Source: Prevotella sp. KH2C16
GTDB lineage: Bacteria; Bacteroidota; Bacteroidia; Bacteroidales; Bacteroidaceae
DNA: 64,000 nucleotides
Reading direction: 5' to 3'
Assembly (NCBI RefSeq): GCF_900113305.1
Contig: NZ_FOOW01000006.1
Coordinates: 105,432-169,431, forward strand
Each line of letters begins with the position of its first letter. The stretch's first letter is position 1. A program made the position numbers and the translations under genes. The notes below the pieces were generated by a model. That model worked only from the letters and a program-made list of their open reading frames with translations. It was not told the DNA's origin and did no database searches. Of the stretch, positions 9,328 to 17,350 are shown one piece after another.

Positions 9328-10860
9328 ATGAAAAAGCATATCTTGTTTTTATCACTCATCATGGCTATGACACTACAAAGTGCTATGGCTCAACAACCTG
9401 GAAAGGTTACGCGCAAATGGTTTCCTGATCCAGATATAAAAATAGAGTCTCCGGCCTTCACTACTGGTAAATACTATACGACATACAAGGGCATGAAGAA
9501 GTATCTTCAAAAGCAACTTGCCGCATACCCTCAGTTAATGGACATCACCTCTATTGGCAAGACCCAAAAAGGCAGGGAGATACCGATGGTTACGATATCC
9601 GACAAAGCTTCTTCTCAGACTAAGCTCAGAGTATTATTTACCGGAGCAATGCACGGTGACGAGCATGCCGGTACAGAAGGACTGATGTGGTTTATCCATC
9701 AACTTGGAGCAGACGCTTCCACTCGGGAGTTGTTGACCAAGATTGATTTCTATATCATCCCAATGCTAAATGTAGATGGCTCCGAAGCCGACACTCGCTA
9801 CACACATAACGGCACAGACCCTAATCGTGATCACACACGCTTGTCCACGCCCGAAATAACATGCCTGCATAAGGTGGCTACAGATGTCAAGCCGCATTTG
9901 TATGTGGATTACCATGAGTTCAAGCCCCTGCGTACTTCCTACGAAGAGATTTCTGACCGTATTATCTCCAATCCCAATGATTTCATGTTCCTTTACAGCT
10001 CTAATCCCAATGTATATCCGGAGTTAACAGAGCTGATAGAACAGGAGTTTATCCCCAACACAAGGAAGATGGCAGAGAGCTGGAATCTGAGAAATTCCAT
10101 TTACTACACAACCAGAGGAGGCAGCGACGGAACCATTATGAATGTTGGAGGACATTCTTCCCGTTCTTCAAGCAACATCATGGCCTTGCGTGGATGTGTG
10201 TCTATGCTTATGGAGATACGCGGCATAGGACTTGGAAAAACTTCTTATCTGCGCCGTGTAAACACGATTTACCAGCTGTGCCAGTCCTATTCCCAAACTG
10301 CATTTAATAATAGTAGTCGCATCATCGGCAGCGTGGAGAAAGCCGAAAGACAAAACCGCCCTGTCGCCATCGCATATAGCATAAAAACGGAGAAAAACCA
10401 GCCGTTCCTTTTCTTGGATCTGCTGAAGAACGAGATTATAACCTATCAAGTGGATGCCAAACCAGCCAAAGAACTGAAGGTTACCAAGAAAGTCTCCCGT
10501 CCTAAAGCATATGTGATTGATGGTAGGCAGACTCTTGCAATTGATCTTATCAAGAAGTTCGGCATCAGATATGAAGAGTTTAGGCAGCCCCGGCAGCTGG
10601 ATGTAGAAGCCTATCGCGTAAAGTCTTCGGTAACCCAGAAAACGGAACTGCTGAATATACATCCAGTAGCCGTAAAGGTTCAGCCCGAAACGCTTCATGC
10701 TACTCTCCCTGAAGGAAGCATTCTTATTCCGATGAGCCAACCCTTGTTTACGCTGGCAGCAATTCTCTTAGAGCCTGAATGTGTCAACAGCTTTGTTTAT
10801 ATGCAAGTTATTGACGCACAACTAAATGAATGTTTGCCCGTATATCGTATAAATGAATAA
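9328..10860 (+). CDS. Secreted M14-family zinc carboxypeptidase
   Basis: 510 residues from the ATG at 9328, which begins a clear signal peptide (MKKHILFLSLIMAMTLQSAMAQ). The M14 zinc site is visible as HxxE in GAMHGDEHAGTEG plus a downstream His in YVDYHEF. A candidate catalytic Glu lies in LMEIRGIG. About 200 residues follow the catalytic domain and probably form an accessory beta domain. It would trim C-terminal residues from peptides, or cleave an amide such as a gamma/beta-linked peptide, in the periplasm. It begins 8 bp after a porin gene and ends 29 bp before another, so both products probably feed or drain the periplasm where this enzyme works. Confidence 0.88.
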   Translation: MKKHILFLSLIMAMTLQSAMAQQPGKVTRKWFPDPDIKIESPAFTTGKYYTTYKGMKKYLQKQLAAYPQLMDITSIGKTQKGREIPMVTISDKASSQTKLRVLFTGAMHGDEHAGTEGLMWFIHQLGADASTRELLTKIDFYIIPMLNVDGSEADTRYTHNGTDPNRDHTRLSTPEITCLHKVATDVKPHLYVDYHEFKPLRTSYEEISDRIISNPNDFMFLYSSNPNVYPELTELIEQEFIPNTRKMAESWNLRNSIYYTTRGGSDGTIMNVGGHSSRSSSNIMALRGCVSMLMEIRGIGLGKTSYLRRVNTIYQLCQSYSQTAFNNSSRIIGSVEKAERQNRPVAIAYSIKTEKNQPFLFLDLLKNEIITYQVDAKPAKELKVTKKVSRPKAYVIDGRQTLAIDLIKKFGIRYEEFRQPRQLDVEAYRVKSSVTQKTELLNIHPVAVKVQPETLHATLPEGSILIPMSQPLFTLAAILLEPECVNSFVYMQVIDAQLNECLPVYRINE

Positions 10861-10889
10861 TAATCGACAATATAAAATACATCCAAAAT

Positions 10890-12122
10890 ATGAGAAACAA
10901 AATTTTTCTTTCCGCTCTGATGTTCCTGTCTGTCAACATGGCATGGAGCCAGTCGTTGCATAGCGAGGCTGAAAACACCCTTACGGACGGCATTCTGAAT
11001 CTCGACTTAGGAGGCCAGGGCAACAGGGTTCGCATTGGAGGATTCGTCTCCGCAGGAGGACACTTTACGGAAATAAAGAACGCCGAGTCGGATAATGGAT
11101 TCAATATTGACAACGCCTTCCTTTCCTTAGAAGGCTCTTTCCTGAATGACAAGTTAGGCTTCTTCCTGCAGGCAGACTTCGCCGACAGCTATCCCCTACT
11201 GGATGCTTATGTTACTTACCGACCCATAAAGGATCTCGTATTCTCCGTCGGACAGAAGCAGACCTTTACGAACAGCCGCGACCTGATGCTACATGACCAA
11301 AGTACAGCCACGGGTGAGCATTCGCCGATGAGCCAGGAGTTCAATGAAAGAGGGCGTGAATTGGGAGCCTATGCCGAATACCGTCTTCCAACGACACGCC
11401 TGGGAGTAGACCTCGGCCTTGCCGTAACAAGTGGCGACGGTCGTAATTCCTTCGGCTCGTCCAGTACTGATCCTGATAATGGAAGCTTGAAATACGGCGG
11501 TCGTGTCACGGTCTATCCGATGGGATATTTCAAAAGAGGCAACGAACTCGTATTCTTCGACTTCATAAGAGAGGCTACTCCAAAGCTTGCCATTGGCGGA
11601 GCCTTCAGCTATAATAACGGCGCAAGCAACGCAAAGGGTGAAGGACACGGGGATTTCACCATGTACGACAGGGAGGGCAATGCCGCATACCCAGGACTTC
11701 GCAAGCTCACGGCCGACCTCCTCTTCAAGTGGCAAGGCTTCACCTTCCTGGCAGACTACACGAATACTACCGGTGCCAAGCTTGACAACCTCTATACGGC
11801 AGCTAATGTCAACGCCAAGCTCCAGCCCGAAGAAATCAGCCAGTATCTCGCCCTCGGCAACGGCCTTGATGTCCAGGCTGGCTACATTACGAAGTCCCTA
11901 TGGGCTGTCAACTTCGGCTACAGCTATGTAAAGCCGGAATTTGCAGAAGTGGCCAACTCTGTCCTGAGGAGAATGTCTTCCTATGACATCGGCATTTCAA
12001 AGTTCTTCTGCAAGAACACATTCAGGCTGCAACTACTCGGTAATTACACACATTACCACAAGGAGGTCATGACGCCTTATAAGAATCGATCCATTAAAAT
12101 GAATCTTCAAATTATGTTCTGA
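10890..12122 (+). CDS. Second outer-membrane porin of the operon
   Basis: 410 residues. Signal peptide (MRNKIFLSALMFLSVNMAWSQ). The rest alternates polar and hydrophobic residues as in a barrel: VRIGGFVSAGGHFTE, FFLQADFADSYPLLDAYVTY, LVFSVGQKQTF, and a terminal MNLQIMF ending in Phe. It has the layout of the 7901 porin (short N-terminal leader, GQ-turn, KYGGRV strand) and probably belongs to the same OprO/P-like group, but the two are clearly diverged, so they are not a recent duplication. Two different porins in one operon suggest two solutes, for example peptide in and product out. Confidence 0.82.
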   Translation: MRNKIFLSALMFLSVNMAWSQSLHSEAENTLTDGILNLDLGGQGNRVRIGGFVSAGGHFTEIKNAESDNGFNIDNAFLSLEGSFLNDKLGFFLQADFADSYPLLDAYVTYRPIKDLVFSVGQKQTFTNSRDLMLHDQSTATGEHSPMSQEFNERGRELGAYAEYRLPTTRLGVDLGLAVTSGDGRNSFGSSSTDPDNGSLKYGGRVTVYPMGYFKRGNELVFFDFIREATPKLAIGGAFSYNNGASNAKGEGHGDFTMYDREGNAAYPGLRKLTADLLFKWQGFTFLADYTNTTGAKLDNLYTAANVNAKLQPEEISQYLALGNGLDVQAGYITKSLWAVNFGYSYVKPEFAEVANSVLRRMSSYDIGISKFFCKNTFRLQLLGNYTHYHKEVMTPYKNRSIKMNLQIMF

Positions 12123-12123
12123 T

Positions 12124-13068
12124 ATGAATAGACTGATTAGAAACACTTGGACATGTCTCTGCCTCCTGCTAACGACACAATGCCTTGTCGCATGCTGGGA
12201 GGATGATGTGCTGCCCCCGGAGGACACGCAGACGGCAGCTACCGTCACACTGACTCAGGACGGGAACGAACATCAGATAGTCTATAATGGATTCGAGGCA
12301 CTCAAAGACAAACCCGTTACCGTATATTATAACATTCCATCAAGCGGAGACATGACGAAAATGCCCGTTCTCTTCATCTTCCCAGGCGAAGATCGCAGTG
12401 CAAAAGAGCATATGGCACTATTCACTGACTGGGCTCGCCGGCAGAAGGTAATGCTCTTCGCCTTCGAATTTCCCACTGCCTATTATCCGACGACCACCGA
12501 GTATATCTTAGGCGGCATGAATACGAGGCAAAGCAGCGAAGGGCTCACGGCTAAGGAAAAGTGGAACTTCAACTATGTAGAATCCTTTTTCAAGTCTGTT
12601 CAACAATTTACGAAAACCACCCAGACCACTTTCGACATGTGGGGGCATAGCGCTGGCGCCCAGTTTGTCCATCGATTCTGCACTTTCATGGAAGATACCC
12701 ATGTCAATAGAGCCATAGCGGCCAACTCTGGTTGGTACACGATGCCTGATGCCGACTTGTCCTTCCCCTATGGATACAAAGAAGTTACAGATGTGGACTG
12801 GAGTCATCAACTGCCAAAAGTGTTTGCACAAAAACTATACATACAACTTGGCGGTGCTGACACAAGCACGGAGGGACTGAACAACACCACGGGTGCAATG
12901 TCCCAGGGCTCCACGAGACTTGAGCGAGGACAGCATTATTTCACGACTTCACGGAATACAGCAAGTAGGAAGAACCTGCCGTTTAATTGGTCTATAACCA
13001 TCGTGCCTAACATTGGACATTATGCCTCAGGAATGGCGCAGGCCGCCATGGACACTTTGAATTATTAA
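12124..13068 (+). CDS. Lipoprotein alpha/beta hydrolase (esterase/peptidase-like)
   Basis: 314 residues. An SpII signal ends at Cys (CLVAC) followed by WEDD. The hydrolase core has LFIFPGEDRS (oxyanion region), the nucleophile elbow GHSAGA and a late His in NIGHYASG, with Asp in a GGADTS turn as a likely third member. Related folds include PHB-depolymerase-like and prolyl-oligopeptidase-like enzymes. It starts one base after the porin stop and closes the operon. It could remove an ester or aminoacyl group from the imported substrate; the real substrate is unknown. Confidence 0.75.
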   Translation: MNRLIRNTWTCLCLLLTTQCLVACWEDDVLPPEDTQTAATVTLTQDGNEHQIVYNGFEALKDKPVTVYYNIPSSGDMTKMPVLFIFPGEDRSAKEHMALFTDWARRQKVMLFAFEFPTAYYPTTTEYILGGMNTRQSSEGLTAKEKWNFNYVESFFKSVQQFTKTTQTTFDMWGHSAGAQFVHRFCTFMEDTHVNRAIAANSGWYTMPDADLSFPYGYKEVTDVDWSHQLPKVFAQKLYIQLGGADTSTEGLNNTTGAMSQGSTRLERGQHYFTTSRNTASRKNLPFNWSITIVPNIGHYASGMAQAAMDTLNY

Positions 13069-13188
13069 CATGGCTTGCAGCTGACGAGGTGTCTTGCTCT
13101 GCGGTAATCAGCTTTCCCCCAAAGGAAGGGCTGCATAAAATAAGGAAAGATCTTTTTGGGGATTAAGGGCATTTCAAACGCAACCGCC

Positions 13189-13851
13189 CTATCTGATTAC
13201 CTCGTCCATTTTATCGAAGAGTGCGTTTGGGTTGGTCTGCACAAGATTTTTGTCCATCGTGTCGACAAACGACACCAGGACGGGATAGTCGGCAAACTCT
13301 GCCTTGAGAGCCTTGCGCTGCTTGTCGGTCAGGTTTTTCCGCAGATTGAATATGGCCTGAGCCATTGTCATGCCATTGCTCTTGTAGAGCACGCGCTCCC
13401 CAAGGATGGCATCCGAAGCGGCATAAACTGTGATATTCTTGCCCCGATAGATGCATGCGGCGAATATTTTGTGGCTGGGCACGGACGGCATGGAGGTCTT
13501 GTAGGCAATGTTGGCCGCTATGGGAATCCAGGTGATACGACTGGCCTCCGGATTAGCTGCATAATAGGTAACGACACTATCTACCTCGCCAATATCATAT
13601 TTCGGCTGCTTGGCCAAGAGTCTGGAGCCTATCACACTGATTTTCACGAAGTCGTCAGTAGTACTGAACAGGGGCGACACATAGAGGTGAGCATGCATGG
13701 TGGGGTTCATCAGATAGCCCTCTGCGATGGAATCATTGTGCAGGTAGACAGTGGCAATAGGCTCTCGCTTATTCACTTTAGCTTTCTTTTCTTGGGCATT
13801 GGCGCCCATCAGGCAAAGAAGGCCAAGGCCAAATAAAATAGAAGCTTTCAT
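13189..13851 (-). CDS. Secreted protein of unknown function
   Basis: 220 residues. Signal peptide MKASILFGLGLLCLMGANAQ, then a Lys-rich stretch (EKKAKVNKRE) and a mixed alpha/beta domain (IATVYLHNDSIAEGYL at its start). No catalytic motif and no lipobox are evident. It converges with the hydrolase gene ending at 13068, so it is not part of that operon. It has its own -7 box at 13882. I do not recognise the family. Confidence 0.75.
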   Translation of the reverse strand: MKASILFGLGLLCLMGANAQEKKAKVNKREPIATVYLHNDSIAEGYLMNPTMHAHLYVSPLFSTTDDFVKISVIGSRLLAKQPKYDIGEVDSVVTYYAANPEASRITWIPIAANIAYKTSMPSVPSHKIFAACIYRGKNITVYAASDAILGERVLYKSNGMTMAQAIFNLRKNLTDKQRKALKAEFADYPVLVSFVDTMDKNLVQTNPNALFDKMDEVIR

Positions 13852-13881
13852 TTCGATGCAGTTTTATGAGTTCTATGTCCA

Positions 13882-13889
13882 CAAAGATA
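13882..13889 (-). promoter_or_regulatory. -7 box (TATCTTTG) for the 13851 gene
   Basis: CAAAGATA on the plus strand equals TATCTTTG on the minus strand, 31 bases before the ATG at 13851. Confidence 0.5.
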
Positions 13890-14096
13890 GGTTATTCCTG
13901 TGAGGTAACAAGCGTTTTCTTTGAGAAATGACATCTTTTAACCTTTTACCAAATAACAAAACAATCCCATGATAAAATCGACAACCAGAGGGCTATGCAT
14001 ATAACGACAGTCAACTCGTCAAGATAGACGACTCCGCGACGAATCCCGTCTGCAGGGGAGGCTTCACCTTCAAGGGCAGGACGGAGATGACATGGA

Positions 14097-14169
14097 GGAT
14101 GACAAAATCGGCGATTTCTTCCTATAAAATCGGCGACTTTGTCGCACAAAATCGCCGATTTTGTCATCC
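14097..14169. repeat. Palindrome array, family A: three 17-bp units at 22-bp period
   Basis: Units begin at 14103, 14125 and 14147. The last, CAAAATCGCCGATTTTG, is a perfect 17-bp dyad around a central C; the first two are near copies. The whole 73-bp block is itself symmetrical: it opens with GGATGACAAAATCGGCG and closes with the exact reverse complement CGCCGATTTTGTCATCC. It lies in the 511-bp space between the divergent 13851 and lutA genes. Apart from the two promoter boxes, nothing else is seen in that space. Confidence 0.8.
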
Positions 14170-14289
14170 TTCCTGCCGCTTCCTGTAAAAAAGGCGATCA
14201 CCCCCCGCGGCAGCAAGCAGTATTCCCGACACTTCTGAAAAAATTTCAAAGAAAAACCCGAAACATCTTCCGGTTTTCAAAAAAATGAT

Positions 14290-14297
14290 TACCTTTG
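14290..14297 (+). promoter_or_regulatory. -7 box (TACCTTTG) of lutABC
   Basis: Matches TAnnTTTG and lies 66 bases before the lutA ATG at 14363. An in-frame ATG at 14285 precedes this box, so it cannot be the start if this promoter is used. Confidence 0.6.
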
Positions 14298-14362
14298 CCA
14301 TGAGTGGGACTTGTTTCCATGCCTCAAGTCCGACTTGGAAACTTAAATATTTAGCGAAAAAG

Positions 14363-15094
14363 ATGAAAATCGGTTTGTTCGTACCTTGCTATGTCGACGC
14401 GCTCTATCCCGAGGTGGGTGTCGCCACCTACAAGCTACTCAAGCATTACGGCCTCGAGGTGGAGTATCCCGAGAAACAGACCTGCTGCGGCCAGCCCATG
14501 GCCAATGCGGGCTTTGAGGAGATGACGCTGCCGCTGGCCGAGAAATTCGAGACTCTCTTCAAGGACTACGACCACATCGTGGCTCCCTCGGCCTCGTGCG
14601 CCTCCTATGTGAAGGCCTACTATCCCCACCTGATGCACCATGAGTGCGTGAGCTCCGGGAAGATTACCGACCTCGTGGAATTCCTCCACGATGTGCTGCG
14701 GGTGGATCATGTGCCTGGCAAGTTCCCGCATGTGGTGAGCGTGCACAACTCTTGCCACGGCGTGCGCGAGCTCGGCCTCTCGTCGCCGTCGGAGCTCCGG
14801 ATACCGCCGTTCAACAAGATCGTCGACCTGCTCAGCCTCGTCGAGGGCATCACAGTGAAGGAACCCGAGCGCAAGGACGAGTGCTGCGGCTTCGGCGGAA
14901 TGTTCTCCGTAGAGGAGCCCAATGTGTCGGTCCGCATGGGCGAGGACAAGATAGCGCGCCACATGGCGACGGGCGCCGAGTACATCACCGGCCCCGACAG
15001 CAGCTGCCTGATGCACATGCAGGGCATCGCCCGGCGCGAAAAGACGCCTGTAAAATTCATTCATGTAGCACAAATCTTAGCAGCAGGACTATGA
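14363..15094 (+). CDS. lutA: Lactate utilisation protein A (CCG-domain Fe-S subunit)
   Basis: 243 residues from the ATG at 14363 (MKIGLFVPCYVD). Two cysteine-rich CCG domains are visible: QTCCGQPM near residue 46 and DECCGFGGMF near 175, each with an upstream Cys, as in heterodisulfide-reductase-D-like subunits that bind a [4Fe-4S] cluster. LutA works with LutB and LutC in a membrane-associated L-lactate dehydrogenase complex that passes electrons from lactate to quinone. The stop overlaps the lutB ATG by four bases (ATGA), so translation is coupled. Length matches the family (~240). Confidence 0.93.
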   Translation: MKIGLFVPCYVDALYPEVGVATYKLLKHYGLEVEYPEKQTCCGQPMANAGFEEMTLPLAEKFETLFKDYDHIVAPSASCASYVKAYYPHLMHHECVSSGKITDLVEFLHDVLRVDHVPGKFPHVVSVHNSCHGVRELGLSSPSELRIPPFNKIVDLLSLVEGITVKEPERKDECCGFGGMFSVEEPNVSVRMGEDKIARHMATGAEYITGPDSSCLMHMQGIARREKTPVKFIHVAQILAAGL

Positions 15095-16467
15095 GTACAG
15101 CACATTCAAGAGCAGCCCGCGAGTTCACAAAAAATCGCGAGAAGACCGCATGGCACGACGACACATTCTGGTCCATACGCACCAAGCGCGACCACATGGC
15201 CTCGGAACTGCCCGAGTGGGAGGAGTTGCGCGAGCATGCCAGTGCCATCAAGAGGCACACCGCTACCCACTTGGCCGACTATCTGGACAAGTTCTCCACG
15301 CAGCTCGAGAGCCGTGGAGTCATCGTCCACTGGGCGAAGGACGCACAGGAATTCAACGAGATCACATTCGGCATACTCGAAAGCCACAAAGTGGAGAAGA
15401 TGGTGAAGTCGAAGTCGATGCTCACGGAGGAATGCGGAATGAACGCTTACCTCGAGCAACGAGGCATCGATGTGGTGGAGACCGACCTCGGCGAGCGCAT
15501 CCTCCAGCTGCTCGGCCAGAAGCCCAGCCACATCGTGATGCCCGCCATCCACCTGACGAGACAGGAGGTGGGCGAGATGTTCGAGCAGAAAGGCATCTCG
15601 CACGAGAAAGGCAACTACGACCCCACCTATCTTACGCGCTGTGCCCGCCGGCACCTGCGCGACGAGTTCATGGAGGCACAGGCCGGCATGACGGGCTGCA
15701 ACTTCGGCGTAGCCGAGACAGGCGACATCGTGGTATGCACCAACGAGGGTAACGCCGACATGAGTACCTCTATGCCCAAGCTGCACATCGTGGCCATGGG
15801 CATAGAGAAGGTGGTGCCCGACTATGACAGCGTGGCCGTCTTCCAGCGACTGCTCTGCCGCTGCGGGACAGGCCAGCCCACCACCACCTATACCTCCCAT
15901 TTCCGACAGGCAAGGCCGGGGGCAGAGATGCATGTCGTGCTCGTGGACAACGGGCGCAGCGACATCCTCGCCAATCCCGAGCACTGGGAGACGCTGAAGT
16001 GCATACGCTGCGGTGCGTGCATGAACACCTGTCCCGTCTACCGGCGTAGCGGCGGCTACAGCTACACCTACTTCATCCCTGGGCCCATCGGCGTAAACCT
16101 CGGCATGCTGCACGACCCACAGCAGCACTCCGGCAACCTCTCCGCCTGCTCGCTCTGCCTCAGTTGCGACAATGTATGCCCCACCAAGGTGAACCCGGGC
16201 TCGCAAATCTACTACTGGCGACAGGACCTCGACCGGCTCGGCAAGGCCGACAAGATGAAGAAGGCGATGTCTGAAGGCATGAGCCTGCTCTACAACCACC
16301 CCGCACTCTACACCACCGCACTTCGACTGGCACCGCTCGCCAACCTCGTACCCGAGAGCCTGACGCGCAGCGACAGCCTCAATCCCTGGGGCATCGGGCA
16401 TGCCAAGCCTGAATTCGCCAAGAAGAGCTTTCACCGAATCTGGAAAGAAGACATCGACAAGAAATGA
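15091..16467 (+). CDS. lutB: Lactate utilisation protein B (ferredoxin/LUD subunit)
   Basis: 458 residues. An N-terminal LUD domain is followed by two ferredoxin-type clusters: CIRCGACMNTCPVYRR near residue 308 and CSLCLSCDNVCPTKVNPG near 352, giving two [4Fe-4S] sites. The C-terminal helical part (RLAPLANLVP ... WGIGHAKPEFA) is as in B. subtilis LutB (479 residues). It carries electrons between LutA and LutC. It overlaps both neighbours by four bases, so the three genes are one translationally coupled operon. A 442-residue frame on the opposite strand is a shadow. Confidence 0.94.
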   Translation: MSTAHSRAAREFTKNREKTAWHDDTFWSIRTKRDHMASELPEWEELREHASAIKRHTATHLADYLDKFSTQLESRGVIVHWAKDAQEFNEITFGILESHKVEKMVKSKSMLTEECGMNAYLEQRGIDVVETDLGERILQLLGQKPSHIVMPAIHLTRQEVGEMFEQKGISHEKGNYDPTYLTRCARRHLRDEFMEAQAGMTGCNFGVAETGDIVVCTNEGNADMSTSMPKLHIVAMGIEKVVPDYDSVAVFQRLLCRCGTGQPTTTYTSHFRQARPGAEMHVVLVDNGRSDILANPEHWETLKCIRCGACMNTCPVYRRSGGYSYTYFIPGPIGVNLGMLHDPQQHSGNLSACSLCLSCDNVCPTKVNPGSQIYYWRQDLDRLGKADKMKKAMSEGMSLLYNHPALYTTALRLAPLANLVPESLTRSDSLNPWGIGHAKPEFAKKSFHRIWKEDIDKK

Positions 16468-17045
16468 AAAAGGAAGATCTATTTGCCAAGCTCAGGGCCA
16501 ACGCGCAAGAGCCCTGCGACATGCCCGACATGAACATTCGGGGCATACAATATGCCGACCCCTACAAGCAGTTCGTGGAGATGACCGAGACCGTAGGCGG
16601 CCAGGTGGTGGAAGCAAGGAAGACCGACGACTTGAACGCCGTCATCCGCGGCATCTATCCTGACGCCAAGACATATGCCAGCAACCTGCCTTTCATCACC
16701 ATCGCCCAGCGAAACCCCGACACCGTGGCCGACGCTGCCGACCTTAACGGCACCGATGTGGGCATCCTGCAAGGAGAAATCGGCGTGGCGGAGAACGCCT
16801 GCGTCTGGATTCCGCAGACCATGAAGGAGAAAGCCGTGTGCTTCATATCCGAGTATCTGGTTATCATCCTCGACAAACAGAACATCGTCAACAACATGCA
16901 CGAGGCCTACAGGCGCATCCAGATGGATCCGCGCTACAACTTCGGTACCTTTATCAGCGGCCCGAGCAAAACCGCCGACATCGAGCAGTCGCTCGTGATG
17001 GGAGCCCAGGCCGCTCGCGGCGTTACCGTGCTCATCGTGGAATGA
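16464..17045 (+). CDS. lutC: Lactate utilisation protein C (LUD domain)
   Basis: 193 residues, a single LUD domain. Visible family features are the GTDVGILQGEIGVAENACVW segment and a C-terminal GPSKTADIEQSLVMGAQA motif. It is the third subunit of the lactate oxidation complex, cytoplasmic, overlapping the lutB stop by four bases. Slightly shorter than B. subtilis LutC (240), as often in Bacteroidota. No lldP-type lactate permease is seen next to it. Confidence 0.92.
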   Translation: MKKEDLFAKLRANAQEPCDMPDMNIRGIQYADPYKQFVEMTETVGGQVVEARKTDDLNAVIRGIYPDAKTYASNLPFITIAQRNPDTVADAADLNGTDVGILQGEIGVAENACVWIPQTMKEKAVCFISEYLVIILDKQNIVNNMHEAYRRIQMDPRYNFGTFISGPSKTADIEQSLVMGAQAARGVTVLIVE

Positions 17046-17282
17046 CATGACCGTCCGCCCTTCAGCGACAAGCGGGGGGTACAACCATGGCCGGACGGAG
17101 CCTGTCTGTCTGCCCATCCACACCAGCCACATAGGAGTACATAGGATAGATTATTTCATGCTATCTGAAAGCATAGCAGGGAGCTGAACTTACGGCAAGT
17201 TGGAGGAAACGCCCTAAGGTTCGTCCCTTGAGTCCCCAGCGGGTACAGAAGAACTCTATGTCCACCCCCGGTTTTCTACCTC

Positions 17283-17330
17283 AAAGAAAAAAAGACAGCC
17301 GTGCCGGGTATATCCCACGGCACGGCTGTT
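17283..17330 (-). terminator. Intrinsic terminator of the susC/susD operon
   Basis: A perfect 12-bp stem (17295-17306 with 17318-17329, ACAGCCGTGCCG) encloses an 11-base loop. On the minus strand it is followed by a T-rich tract (17285-17293). It begins about 20 bases after the SusD stop. The rest of the 305-bp gap after lutC shows nothing recognisable. Confidence 0.85.
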
Positions 17331-17350
17331 CTCTATAGGCTGAAGAAGCG

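Noticed and set aside
13946..14167. 73-residue minus-strand frame
   Set aside because: It runs through the family A palindrome array, so its apparent sequence comes from the repeats.
14285..14362. In-frame upstream extension of lutA
   Set aside because: The ATG at 14285 precedes the TACCTTTG promoter box, and the extra residues do not belong to the LutA family start.
15106..16434. 442-residue minus-strand frame
   Set aside because: Antisense to lutB, which has two ferredoxin motifs and tight coupling to lutA and lutC.
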